A DNA stretch of 49,105 nt, from IMG/VR virus record IMGVR_UViG_3300003323_000621, positions 72,153 through 121,257 of that record; one strand, 5' to 3'. This document shows, in pieces, positions 32,201 to 40,089 of this stretch (position 1 is its first letter; every line of letters starts with the position of its first letter). Under the pieces are notes generated by a model, which worked only from the letters and a program-made list of their open reading frames with translations, did not search any database and was not told where the DNA came from. This DNA is from a virus. The translations under genes and the position numbers were made by a program.

Positions 32201-33677
32201 AATGAGTGAGTTAGAAGATATGTTTAAAACTATATCTGTAACATTACAAAATAGAAGAATAAAAAGAAAAGATTTTAAAGGTAATGATTTGTATACTACT
32301 AATGAAAAAGGAGAAAGGTCTCCAGTATATAAATCAGGTAAAGAATCTAATTCTTACAAAAGATTTAGTGCTTGGATGAAAATGGTGTTTTATGATAATC
32401 AGGATATAGATAATTCTACTGCAGCTACTGTAGCAAGAAAAGCACAAACACTAACTTCAATATCTAAGATTGGTCTTAATATCTTCTCTGGTATAAATAA
32501 CTATGTAATGGGTAGAATAAACTCTACTATAGAAGGTGTTGGAGGTCAACATTATGGGTTTAAAGAATTATCCAGAGCTACTAAAGAATTTAATAAGCAA
32601 TTATTACCTGGAGTTTTAGAAAAACTTGGTCAATTAGGTAAATCAAAAGATCCTTACAAAGATGCTAAACCTTATAGTAAATTTGAAGCTTTAGTAGAAA
32701 GTTATAAAATAGTAAGAGATCAAGCTTCTGGACAAGGAAATCCTCATACAGCAATAACTGATTGGTTATATTTACAACAAAAAGGTGGTGAATATGTAGT
32801 ACAATCTAAACCTGGGATTGCTATACTTATGAGACAAAAACTTACTAATTCTATTACTGGAGAACAAGTTAGTGTATATGATGCTTATGACTTTAATAAA
32901 CAAACTGGTAAATTAACACTTAAAGAAGGATTTGATTTATCTCCTGCAGAAAAAAGTAAGTTAATTAATAAGATTTGGGAAGTTAATAAATTAATACATG
33001 GAAACTGGGAAGATGTTGATAGAATGGTAATTCAACAACACTGGTTAGGTCAATTAGGAGCACAGTTTCACAAATGGTTATATCCAGCTTATAAAGCAAG
33101 ATTCAAGAAGAGATATTTTGATGAAAACTTAGGTAGTATGGAAGGTAGATATTTGACTATTATATCTTTTATGAAACATGCTAATAAGTTAAGTTGGAAT
33201 ATTAAGAATACTTATGCAGCATTAGATGAAAATCAAAAAGCTAATATGAGGAAGAATGCTGCTGAAATAGGATTCATTATGGCTTCTTTTGCTATGTGGG
33301 CTGTGTTTAAAGCATTAGCTGCTAATATTCCTCCAGAAGATGAATTTCTTACTAAGTTTGTTAACTTTTTACAATATCAGGAAAGTAGACAAGTAAATGA
33401 ACTAATTACATTAGTACCTATTGCTGGTATTAATGAGCAATGGCAATTGGTTTCTTCTCCAATAGCTGCTGCTAATACTATAAAAGATTTTGGACAAGCT
33501 ATATGGCAAACAATTAAGATCCCATATGATTTTATGAGTGATTCTATGTATTATGAAAGAGGACCTTTTGAAGGTGATTTAAAATACATGAAAGAATGGA
33601 GAGATGTTATTCCTGGATTATATGCTCTTAATAGATGGGATTCTTATGAAACAATTAAAACTTTTTATATAAAATAA
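29220..33677 (+). CDS. Large virion protein with degenerate zincin site; RNA polymerase partner
   Basis: A 1485-residue protein, 12 bases after the polymerase gene. Near the N-terminus it has FTSDFINNFGDW. At 228-232 it reads EEFLH, a zincin-like helix in which the first His of HExxH is Glu; Glu282 (RAKELVTQ), 50 residues on, keeps the spacing of the third ligand. The middle is helical. Residues about 915-980 contain coiled coil (RIDSLQNEIDKLKADYSANK). A hydrophobic segment at about 1350-1365 (IGFIMASFAMWAVFKALAAN) is a probable membrane helix near the C-terminus. Context suggests it is packaged and ejected with the polymerase. The exact function is unknown. Confidence 0.6.
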   Translation: MSYCRLIVPKVGNNKGVKTKSVLYSNILDTVKDPKKATKLYQVAFTSDFINNFGDWINNPQDKNIISKLDSNGEPKLSELKDYITSANFRIKSNRNIEYFKKRYGIDKVMSLGEAQLLSEKINKLYPNVQASWDARTDNKGVVNLHFNTSEYLADKNSDGEVNRLLVSKLLDKFPKLNVKYINQTDIESIIGSRNLLKAGNADNIRSFFHGGTVYIIDGRTDNEMVIEEFLHPFVANIAKDNPEAMLGLFNDAKKNYPQLWNYIQREYNSERGYSNADRAKELVTQSIAKVANNEFEENGLDEISKNDFLSKIETFWNKLRDLIRSLINNSDNRIFADDIVPGTKIDDIAKLLGVKDISFNTYISDPLEIYFNLTEEEQKGENPPLPTDTEADLVEKMLNGLYNYQKILVDRKNFFKESNTNRRSKFQFQGKTINGLEALIAELGTDIDNLKLEYSKGELIRIFSKMLDNIQHDAESISKYINNKKNVSTDPYISVVLEAQKMIDSYSNLRLAVDIGMTNTNIESKMNKTIDQLNTLKDDLLDAVNDYVVHVVKNTTNNDSLTEEEIKKILKESYDIPDADYLFGDMSTSKDTLLAIADIQYKNAMIAVKDRVDERKEQLNTLGKNLINATGGKTKKGLFNFMIDFDDKGNPTGRLVQKIGKQYYNKKKAVMDPLFNEKGEKIEYFEIKNVLTADPAQVRHNQELYAKKKVARMFRSAEIIEDGQIYDGTYHAYTEEFLRDRAKYEIFDGAMWRVSPEYENTPEYSQYRNKYYTDPIEVLVGSPNGSAQLMKMSFPKNEYVYIKDIASTGEDMRDSKWVKLHNPLTNLERAQLEFYNGYLEIYNDLLNRLPEKYRKEMEGKMIKVKMGLYNNIMEHKESMFKIIARSFRQWTKAPEYSAQRVTDETGMISDEVPLFYGGDFQSQKRIDSLQNEIDKLKADYSANKIKQEEYLEQRKQLTSRLNFEMGKVRADEASLDLLDGLSKFVNMAENYDVMSELEDMFKTISVTLQNRRIKRKDFKGNDLYTTNEKGERSPVYKSGKESNSYKRFSAWMKMVFYDNQDIDNSTAATVARKAQTLTSISKIGLNIFSGINNYVMGRINSTIEGVGGQHYGFKELSRATKEFNKQLLPGVLEKLGQLGKSKDPYKDAKPYSKFEALVESYKIVRDQASGQGNPHTAITDWLYLQQKGGEYVVQSKPGIAILMRQKLTNSITGEQVSVYDAYDFNKQTGKLTLKEGFDLSPAEKSKLINKIWEVNKLIHGNWEDVDRMVIQQHWLGQLGAQFHKWLYPAYKARFKKRYFDENLGSMEGRYLTIISFMKHANKLSWNIKNTYAALDENQKANMRKNAAEIGFIMASFAMWAVFKALAANIPPEDEFLTKFVNFLQYQESRQVNELITLVPIAGINEQWQLVSSPIAAANTIKDFGQAIWQTIKIPYDFMSDSMYYERGPFEGDLKYMKEWRDVIPGLYALNRWDSYETIKTFYIK

Positions 33678-33718
33678 AAGGTAAATAATAATAGATAATA
33701 CAATTTAAAATATTTTTA

Positions 33719-36700
33719 ATGCCAATCAAGAAGTGTTCTCCTGCTAAGGTAAAGTGTCCTGCATGTACTGGTTCCAGTACTAATCCTTCTTGTCCTATAA
33801 CTCTTCCTGGTACTTGTGTTAATTATACAGGAAGTCCTATAACAGGTCCTGGAATTAATGTAAATGATAACTTTAATACAGTTACAAATAAACTTGCTAA
33901 TTATTCTTTAAATAATCAGAAGGTTATTGATGCTAATAGTGGTGTATTTTTAAATGATACTACAAAGACTATTAAATTAGGTTTAAATACTGCTGATCCT
34001 TTATTACAAGAAGGTTCCATTGAATTAGGTAGACTTTGTTATATTACACAAGGTGAAGATATTGCTGCTGGAAAGCAGATTGGTGTTTTATTTCAAGGAA
34101 CTGGTAAAAAACTTGATATAATAGGACTTAGAGGTATGGGCTTACCTGCTGCTGGCTATAGTATTGAAGTTGAGGATACTGGAGCATTGGTATCAATGGT
34201 AGCTAATGATAATAATACTGGTGTACCTACTACAGGAGGTATGCAAATGGTTTTTAGTACTGTAGGTGACATGGAAGTAACTGATGGTATAAATAGTAAA
34301 GGTTTACAATATAGTGGTGATTATGAATCTAACTTTGTTCCAAGAAGTTTAGTAACTAAACAGTATGTAGATGCTATTGTTGGTGGAGGTGCTAATGCTA
34401 ATAATGGTTTATCTTTAAATTCTGGATTTGTACAATTAGGACAATTAGTTAATACCATAGGTAATCCTGCATTAGTTACTAATAATAGAGAGATTCCCAT
34501 GAATAATGGGCTTACAGTATCATTCAAAAATATTAGTAACTCATTTACTACAAGTATAAATCCTGGTAATATTTCTGTTACTAAGGATACTACTGTTTCT
34601 AATCCCTCTTTAGAATTTTATGATAGTAATATAGGAACTGTATTTAGCCAATATTTAACAAGTACAGGATTTGTATTTGATTATGATACTTTACCTGTAA
34701 TAACTCTAGATGCATTTAATAATATACAATTTCATGGTTATCCAAATACAAGAAATAATGGTACAGCTACCAAAGCTCTTTACACTGGTAGTTCTGGAGA
34801 ACTTTTATTAGGTAATTTTCCAGTTGAATCAGCTAATAATGGATTAAGTGTTAGTAGTAATATTGCTGTGTTAGGTCAAACTATAGGAGCTGTGGGTAAT
34901 CCTGCTATATTAACATCAAATAGAGAAATACCTACAGGTGGATTTAATACAGTATTTACAGGAAATGGTAGAATTGGTATAGGAACATCTTCACCTTCTA
35001 CAACTTTACATGTAGAAACTACTAGTAATACTTCAGGAGTACTAATAACATCAACAAGTTCTACACCTTCTTTCTTGTTAAAAGTAAGATCTTATTATCA
35101 AGGAATTGTTAATCAAGCTATCAATAATGCAGGTCTTTCAGGATTAACTCTTAGAGATGCTGCTGATGATCCAAATACTGATTTTAACTTGATGTTTCAA
35201 CCTTCAGGTAAATCATTATATTATCAATTAGCACCTGGAGTAAGTGCTACTGGATATAGTATGCTATGGTGTAAAAATGATCAAAACTTATATGGTAGAT
35301 TATTAATAGATACTGGTAGATGGCAGTTTGGTACTTTAGGTCCAGTAGGTTTTACTTTTGCAGATAATGGTTACACTTTACAAGTAGTTGGAAATCTATT
35401 TGTAAATACTTTTATGAGATTAAATCCTCAAGCTTCTGCACCAGCTTCTCCTACAAAAGGTATGTTGTATGTTAATAATAGTACAAATCAATTCTTAGGC
35501 TATGATGGAACTACTTGGGTAGATTTAGGAGCTACAGGAGGTGGAGGAAGTGTAACAAATGTTTCTGGTACAACTAATAGAATTACTGTTACCAGTCCAA
35601 CTACAACTCCAGTAATAGATATTGCATCTACTTATGTAGGACAAAATTCTATAACAACTCTTGGAACTATTAGTACTGGTGTATGGCAAGGTACAGCTAT
35701 AGCTACTACTTATGGTGGTATACCTACAGCTGGTACAACAGGTCAAGTTCTTACTAAAAATAGTAATACAAACTATGATGTTTCATGGACTACTGTAACT
35801 GGAACTGGTACTGTAACTAACTTTATATTTACTAATGGTAATGGATTTAGTGGATCAGTTTCTTCATCTACTACAACTCCTACATTATCATTAACAACTT
35901 CTCTTACAACAGGAAGTGTTCCATTTATAGCTGCTGGTGGTGCATTATCTCAAGATAATAATAACTTATTCTGGGATTCTACTAATAATAGATTAGGAAT
36001 TGGAACAAATACACCAATAAGTAGAGAAACAGTAAGAACTGATGGATTAGGTGCTTATACAACTACAACTACTCAAAATAGTTCTGGTTTAAGTTTAGTA
36101 AATAATACTGCAGCAATATCAGGAACTCAACAAGCAAGTCCTGCTTTATTATTAAGAGGATTTGGTTGGGGAACTACAGCAGCTACTTCTCAATCAGTAG
36201 ATTGGAGACTTGTTAATTTACCAACACAAGGTACAGTACCAGCTTCTTCCCTAAGATTACAATTTAGTCTTAATGGAGCTACTTATAGTGAGCCATTTTT
36301 GTTTAATAGTACTGGGCAGTTTAATGCAACTGGTAATATAGTAGCAGGAGCTTCTAGTACTTTTGCTTTTACTACAAGAACTAATTTAAGTGCTCCTGTA
36401 GATGGTAATCTATTATTAAGAAATAATGCAAATACTAACTTTGGTCTTATCCAACTTGGTGGAAGTACAAGTGCTTTTCCTGCAATAAAAAGAAATACTA
36501 CAGGTATTGATATAAGATTAGCTGATGATAGTGCTTATACAAGTATAACCTCTTCTAATATCACATTAGATTCTCAATCAGGAGCTGCTACAAGATTATC
36601 TACTATATCTACTACAGGACAAGTACAAGCATTAGCTAATGGTACTGATACTCAAATAATGGCTATAGTAGGTGGTACACCTACATGGTCTACTTTAAGA

Positions 36701-36955
36701 TTAACTAATTCAGCTACATTAAACTTTCCTAGTACACCAGGTGGTGATGATGCTGACTTAACTATTACAGTTACAGGAGCTGCTGATGGAGATCCTGTTG
36801 CTCTTGGTATTCCAAATGCTGCTGTATTACCAGAATCTATGTATATGGCATGGGTTTCTGCTGCTAATACTGTAACTGTAAGATTTATAAATTTCTCTTT
36901 ATCTGCTCAAGATCCTCCAAGTGCAGTTTTTAAAGTAAGTGTGTCCAAATTTTAA
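33719..36955 (+). CDS. Tail fibre / receptor-binding protein
   Basis: A 1078-residue fibre. The N-terminus is Cys-rich (Cys6, 13, 16, 25 and 33), perhaps an anchor to the virion. Two copies of an NGLS...LGQ...GNPA...REIP module lie at 34391-34500 and 34829-34933. Fibre signatures GIGTSSPSTTLHVE (about 34977) and LGIGTNTP (about 35995), a GGGGSVTNVSG hinge (about 35540) and a TISTGVWQGTAIATTYGG stretch follow. The C-terminal domain (about 36700-36952; LNFPSTPGGDDADLTITV, GAADGDPVALGIPNAAV, FINFSLSAQDPPSAVF) is of the type shared by many Bacteroidota phage fibres. It starts a four-gene receptor-binding cluster. Which surface sugar or protein it binds cannot be read from sequence. Confidence 0.75.
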   Translation: MPIKKCSPAKVKCPACTGSSTNPSCPITLPGTCVNYTGSPITGPGINVNDNFNTVTNKLANYSLNNQKVIDANSGVFLNDTTKTIKLGLNTADPLLQEGSIELGRLCYITQGEDIAAGKQIGVLFQGTGKKLDIIGLRGMGLPAAGYSIEVEDTGALVSMVANDNNTGVPTTGGMQMVFSTVGDMEVTDGINSKGLQYSGDYESNFVPRSLVTKQYVDAIVGGGANANNGLSLNSGFVQLGQLVNTIGNPALVTNNREIPMNNGLTVSFKNISNSFTTSINPGNISVTKDTTVSNPSLEFYDSNIGTVFSQYLTSTGFVFDYDTLPVITLDAFNNIQFHGYPNTRNNGTATKALYTGSSGELLLGNFPVESANNGLSVSSNIAVLGQTIGAVGNPAILTSNREIPTGGFNTVFTGNGRIGIGTSSPSTTLHVETTSNTSGVLITSTSSTPSFLLKVRSYYQGIVNQAINNAGLSGLTLRDAADDPNTDFNLMFQPSGKSLYYQLAPGVSATGYSMLWCKNDQNLYGRLLIDTGRWQFGTLGPVGFTFADNGYTLQVVGNLFVNTFMRLNPQASAPASPTKGMLYVNNSTNQFLGYDGTTWVDLGATGGGGSVTNVSGTTNRITVTSPTTTPVIDIASTYVGQNSITTLGTISTGVWQGTAIATTYGGIPTAGTTGQVLTKNSNTNYDVSWTTVTGTGTVTNFIFTNGNGFSGSVSSSTTTPTLSLTTSLTTGSVPFIAAGGALSQDNNNLFWDSTNNRLGIGTNTPISRETVRTDGLGAYTTTTTQNSSGLSLVNNTAAISGTQQASPALLLRGFGWGTTAATSQSVDWRLVNLPTQGTVPASSLRLQFSLNGATYSEPFLFNSTGQFNATGNIVAGASSTFAFTTRTNLSAPVDGNLLLRNNANTNFGLIQLGGSTSAFPAIKRNTTGIDIRLADDSAYTSITSSNITLDSQSGAATRLSTISTTGQVQALANGTDTQIMAIVGGTPTWSTLRLTNSATLNFPSTPGGDDADLTITVTGAADGDPVALGIPNAAVLPESMYMAWVSAANTVTVRFINFSLSAQDPPSAVFKVSVSKF
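34391..34500 (+). repeat. Fibre module copy 1 (NGLS...LGQ...REIP)
   Basis: About 35 residues: NNGLSLNSG, VQLGQLVNTIGNPAL, NREIP. It is related to the copies at 34829-34933 in the same gene and 39136-39239 in another fibre gene. Confidence 0.7.
34829..34933 (+). repeat. Fibre module copy 2 (NGLS...LGQ...REIP)
   Basis: About 35 residues: NNGLSVSSN, AVLGQTIGAVGNPAIL, NREIP. It is the copy closest to the one at 39136-39239 in the LGQT core. Confidence 0.7.
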
Positions 36956-36985
36956 TATATAAACAAAAATCCCCTTTTTTCAAGC

Positions 36986-38095
36986 ATGGCTTTAAGAGAT
37001 TACTTAAATGTTTCTACAAGATCAGAATTGTACAATTTTGTAATGCAGTCTGATCAATGTCTTTTGGTATTAGGTATTTCAGTAGCTGGTGATATTCCAG
37101 CAGAAGTTTGGTATTTTGCTGCAGGTTCTACAGCTGTAGATGATGGAGTAACTGTTATTAGACCTACAAGTATTCCTGTAGGTAATCCTGGAAGGTATTT
37201 AAGAGCAATTCAAGAATCAAGTTGGAGTACTACAACAGGTAAACCCTCTTTTTCTACTGTAGCTAGTTCAGGAGATTATAATGATCTAAACAATAAACCA
37301 ACAATTCCAGCAGCTCAGGTAAATTCTGATTGGAATTCAGTATCAGGAGTTTCTCAAGTATTAAACAAACCAACTAATGTATCTTCTTTTAGTAATGATG
37401 TAGGATACTTAACTAGTATTACTTCATTACAAATTACAGCTGCTCTTGGATTTACTCCTTATAGTGCAGCTAATCCAGCTGGTTATATAACTGGAATAAA
37501 TTCAGCACTGATAGCTGCTGCATTAGGGTATACACCTTATAATGGAACAGCTAATCCTAATGGATATATTAACACAGTTACATCATCAAATGTAACTACA
37601 GCATTAGGATTTACTCCAGTAAACCCTAATGGAACTACATCTCAATACATTAGAGGAGATGGTTCTAAGGTTACTTTTCCTACTATTCCTGCTGCACAGA
37701 TTAACTGTGATTGGAATGCTACTTCAGGTTTAGCACAATTATTGAATAAGCCTTCTTTAGCTACAGTAGCAACTAGTGGTTCTTATAATGATTTATCTAA
37801 TAAGCCTACTATCCCTACAGTAAAAAGAACAGAAACTTATTTAGGAACTACAAATGCAAGTGGTGATTATACAGTTACTTATTCTACAGCTTTTTCTGTA
37901 ACTCCTGATATTCAACCTCAATTACAATCAGGTACTCCTGCTCAAGTAGTAAGAATAACATCAAGTACTACTACAGGATTTACAGTGAATGTTACTAATA
38001 GAGCTTCAGTAGTTATACTTGGTATAGAAGTATTACTTGCAGCTACAACTCCAGTATCAGGAGCTTCTGTAGGTGTTTTGGTAACAGCCAGATAA
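36986..38095 (+). CDS. Tail fibre protein with NKP and ALGFTP repeats
   Basis: A 369-residue fibre. The N-terminus (MALRDYLNVSTRSELYNFVM, then PAEVWYFAAGST) resembles a virion-attachment domain common in Bacteroidota phages. The shaft repeats are (a) YNDL-NKPTIP...W---SG--Q-LNKP at about 37270-37380, repeated inverted in order at 37684-37815, and (b) ALGFTPYSAANPAGYI, ALGYTPYNGTANPNGYI and ALGFTPVNPNG at about 37441, 37519 and 37600. The C-terminal domain (about residues 270-369) is beta-rich and ends VGVLVTAR. It lies 30 bases after the larger fibre and before an esterase. It probably forms a second, trimeric fibre or a branch of the first. Confidence 0.75.
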   Translation: MALRDYLNVSTRSELYNFVMQSDQCLLVLGISVAGDIPAEVWYFAAGSTAVDDGVTVIRPTSIPVGNPGRYLRAIQESSWSTTTGKPSFSTVASSGDYNDLNNKPTIPAAQVNSDWNSVSGVSQVLNKPTNVSSFSNDVGYLTSITSLQITAALGFTPYSAANPAGYITGINSALIAAALGYTPYNGTANPNGYINTVTSSNVTTALGFTPVNPNGTTSQYIRGDGSKVTFPTIPAAQINCDWNATSGLAQLLNKPSLATVATSGSYNDLSNKPTIPTVKRTETYLGTTNASGDYTVTYSTAFSVTPDIQPQLQSGTPAQVVRITSSTTTGFTVNVTNRASVVILGIEVLLAATTPVSGASVGVLVTAR

Positions 38096-38117
38096 TAAAA
38101 TTAAAAACAATTTATTT

Positions 38118-38978
38118 ATGACTAACAAAGTATATAGATTTACTAATGGATTAGGAGCTTCTGTTCCAATAGTAGTATATACTCCAAACAACATGGATAG
38201 TTCTAAAAAGGACTATCCAGTTGTTATATTCTTAAGTGGTTCAGGAGAATTTTCTGATGATCCTAATATTGTAAAAGTTCAGAATAATTCTAATCATGCT
38301 AACTTACTTAAGTTTGGAGATTTAAGAGGATTTATAGTAGTAGCTCCACAATTTGTACCTTCACAGAATTATATAATTAAAGATAAATTTCCAGTACAAA
38401 CATGGCATCCTAATTTCCAGGATGGATTTTATATGAGAGATGTTATTAATTGGGTAAAAAGTAATCTTCCAATTAATACTAAAAGAATTTATCTTACAGG
38501 ATTAAGTGCAGGTGGTAATGGAACATGGGATACTATAATTAAATGGGAAGAATTAACTAATGAAATAGCAGCAGCTGTACCTTTATGTGCAGGATACCAA
38601 GATGGAGATTGGACTTTACCAGTAAAAAGTAAAGTTCCTATATGGGCTTTTCATGGATTAAAAGATGTTAATACTTCTCCTAACTCTACTATACAACAAG
38701 TAAACAAACTTAATAATGAGTTAGATATTAATCCTAAAGCAAGGATAACTTTATATCCCACTATGGATCATTATATTTGGAGTACTGTTTATAATACTCC
38801 AGAGTTATATGATTGGATGTTATCTCAAACAAATGATGGTACAACTATCCCTGAAGAACCTCCAGTAAAACAAGTAAAGGATAAATTATCATCTTCTGTA
38901 GTATTAAATGGAATAAGAGTAGACTTTACTATTACTACTTATAGTGATGGTTCTTCTACTGTAGAAAAAATAAACTAA
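38118..38978 (+). CDS. Alpha/beta-hydrolase esterase within the tail fibre cluster
   Basis: A 286-residue protein. The alpha/beta-hydrolase core is clear: strand and oxyanion turn VVIFLSGSGEF (about 35-45), nucleophile elbow GLSAGG with Ser130, acid Asp183 in HGLKDVN, and His218 in MDHYIW. Spacing fits a Ser-Asp-His triad of polyester depolymerase or carbohydrate-esterase relatives. Residues about 246-286 form a small extra domain (KQVKDKLSSSVVLNGIRVDF, TYSDGSSTVEKIN) that may attach it to the virion. No signal peptide is present, so it is not exported by the host pathway. Flanked by fibre genes, it is probably a virion-borne enzyme that removes acetyl or other ester groups from the host capsule. 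The substrate is inferred. Confidence 0.75.
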   Translation: MTNKVYRFTNGLGASVPIVVYTPNNMDSSKKDYPVVIFLSGSGEFSDDPNIVKVQNNSNHANLLKFGDLRGFIVVAPQFVPSQNYIIKDKFPVQTWHPNFQDGFYMRDVINWVKSNLPINTKRIYLTGLSAGGNGTWDTIIKWEELTNEIAAAVPLCAGYQDGDWTLPVKSKVPIWAFHGLKDVNTSPNSTIQQVNKLNNELDINPKARITLYPTMDHYIWSTVYNTPELYDWMLSQTNDGTTIPEEPPVKQVKDKLSSSVVLNGIRVDFTITTYSDGSSTVEKIN

Positions 38979-38999
38979 TAATTTAAAAAATAAAATAAG

Positions 39000-39926
39000 A
39001 TGGGCTGTAATATAACAGGAAATATACAGGGATCAGTAGTAGATAACATATTACTTCTTAATAAGAAGATGGATAAGGTATGGAAAAGAATATCTTATAT
39101 ACAGAATCATTCTGGTGGTGGTGGAACTGTAACAGGAGCTAATCAAGGTCTTTCTTTATCAGGTACAAATGTTGTATTAGGACAAACTTTAGGTGATATT
39201 AATAATCCTGCAATGATTAGTGGAGCAAAGGAAATTCCTTTTGATACAACAGGTCTTTCTTATTTAACATTTAATTATGCAGGAGCTTTTCCAGGTCAAA
39301 CAATAATACAACCAGCTGTTATACAAATACAAGGAAATTCAGAACAAAGTTCAATTCCTGCTTTAAGATTAATAGATAGTGCAAATTTATCTACATTTCT
39401 TACTTTATCTATAAGTGGTGATACAGCTTCTATATCTAAAAGTGGAGGATCTCCTGTGCTTCTTTTTCATGATGAAGGTACTATAACAATATCTCCTTCA
39501 TTTGGTCCTAGTGATGTAGGATTATGGATTCAAAATAGAAAAATAAGAATTGATGAAGGTAATGGAGGAGTAGGAAAAGTACTTATGTCTGATGCTGATG
39601 GTATAGGTACTTGGGCAAATCCTAATATAAATGTACTTTCTAGTAACAATTCTTTACCTTTACCTACTACTACTAATACATATCACACTTACACAGGTAC
39701 GGGATCAGGAACTTGGACATTACCTTTAATAACAATAGGATTAGAAGGATATAAAGTAACTATTATAAATGCATCTTCTGATATATTAATAGTAGCTACT
39801 TCAGGATCTGATATGATAATAGATCCTACAGGAACTTCTACTAATAGTTATACAATAGCATCTAAAGGTGTAATTACATTGTATAATAACTCTCTTAACT
39901 ATGTAGTTATACCAACTACTCCTTAA
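39000..39926 (+). CDS. Short tail fibre / fibre-tip protein
   Basis: A 308-residue protein. The N-terminus MGCNITGNIQG is followed by a helix (VVDNILLLNKKMDKVWKRIS), a Gly hinge (SGGGGTVTGANQ) and a module shared with the 1078-residue fibre (39136-39239). The rest is beta-rich with repeating Ser/Thr. The C-terminal part (GSGTWTLPLITIGLEGYKVT, SDMIIDPTGT) looks like the end domain of phage fibres. One of the only three CG dinucleotides in the window lies in its Thr codon at 39700-39701. It is the last gene of the receptor-binding cluster. Confidence 0.65.
   Translation: MGCNITGNIQGSVVDNILLLNKKMDKVWKRISYIQNHSGGGGTVTGANQGLSLSGTNVVLGQTLGDINNPAMISGAKEIPFDTTGLSYLTFNYAGAFPGQTIIQPAVIQIQGNSEQSSIPALRLIDSANLSTFLTLSISGDTASISKSGGSPVLLFHDEGTITISPSFGPSDVGLWIQNRKIRIDEGNGGVGKVLMSDADGIGTWANPNINVLSSNNSLPLPTTTNTYHTYTGTGSGTWTLPLITIGLEGYKVTIINASSDILIVATSGSDMIIDPTGTSTNSYTIASKGVITLYNNSLNYVVIPTTP
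39136..39239 (+). repeat. Fibre module copy 3, in a different fibre gene
   Basis: About 35 residues: NQGLSLSGTN, VVLGQTLGDINNPAM, KEIP. It shares its pattern with 34391-34500 and 34829-34933, which suggests module exchange between fibre genes. Confidence 0.65.
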
Positions 39927-39934
39927 TTGAATAT

Positions 39935-39984
39935 ATCTAACTAATTATTACAATAATATAAACTGTTAACTAAATAAGTTAGAT
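39935..39984. repeat. 8-base inverted repeat pairing upstream segment with a hairpin loop
   Basis: ATCTAACT at 39935-39942 is the exact reverse complement of AGTTAGAT at 39977-39984. The right copy is inside the 12-base loop of the 39961-40004 hairpin, so in RNA the two pairings together would form a pseudoknot-like fold. Confidence 0.5.
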
Positions 39985-40004
39985 TATATATTTGGTTAAT
40001 AGTT
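39961..40004 (+). other. 16-base-pair hairpin in the fibre/40090 intergenic region
   Basis: 39961-39976 (AACTGTTAACTAAATA) pairs along its full length with 39989-40004 (TATTTGGTTAATAGTT), with two G.U wobbles, around a 12-base loop. No T tract follows, so it is not a classic terminator. The right arm overlaps a TATATTTG box (39987-39994) and the TTTG (39991-39994) of the next promoter, so it may be an operator or an RNA switch. Confidence 0.6.
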
Positions 40005-40022
40005 CATATTTAGATATATTTG
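39991..40022 (+). promoter_or_regulatory. Bacteroidota-type promoter, TTTG-N20-TATATTTG
   Basis: TTTG at 39991-39994, a 20-base gap, then TATATTTG at 40015-40022, which matches the -33/-7 layout of Bacteroidota sigma-ABfr promoters. Transcription would begin near 40029, 60 bases before the ATG at 40090. A second TATATTTG at 39987-39994 overlaps the -33 box but has no good TTG about 20 bases before it. Confidence 0.65.
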
Positions 40023-40088
40023 TACAATACATATTTTATTAACTTACAGAGATAGGAAAGGATCCTATTCATGTTTCAAACTATTAAC
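39995..40088. repeat. 10-base inverted repeat reaching the start codon region
   Basis: GTTAATAGTT at 39995-40004 is the exact reverse complement of AACTATTAAC at 40079-40088, which ends one base before the ATG at 40090. The left copy can instead pair with AACTGTTAAC at 39961-39970, so two folds compete. Confidence 0.5.
40051..40069 (+). other. Small stem-loop in the leader of the gene at 40090
   Basis: GATAGGA (40051-40057) pairs with TCCTATT (40063-40069) around a five-base loop. It would be in the 5' leader of transcripts from the promoter at 39991-40022 and could affect RNA stability or initiation. Confidence 0.4.
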
Positions 40089-40089
40089 A

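Noticed and set aside
36956-36985. AAAAATCCCCTTTTTT between two fibre genes as a terminator
   Set aside because: Only a five-base A/T stem is possible; too weak to call.
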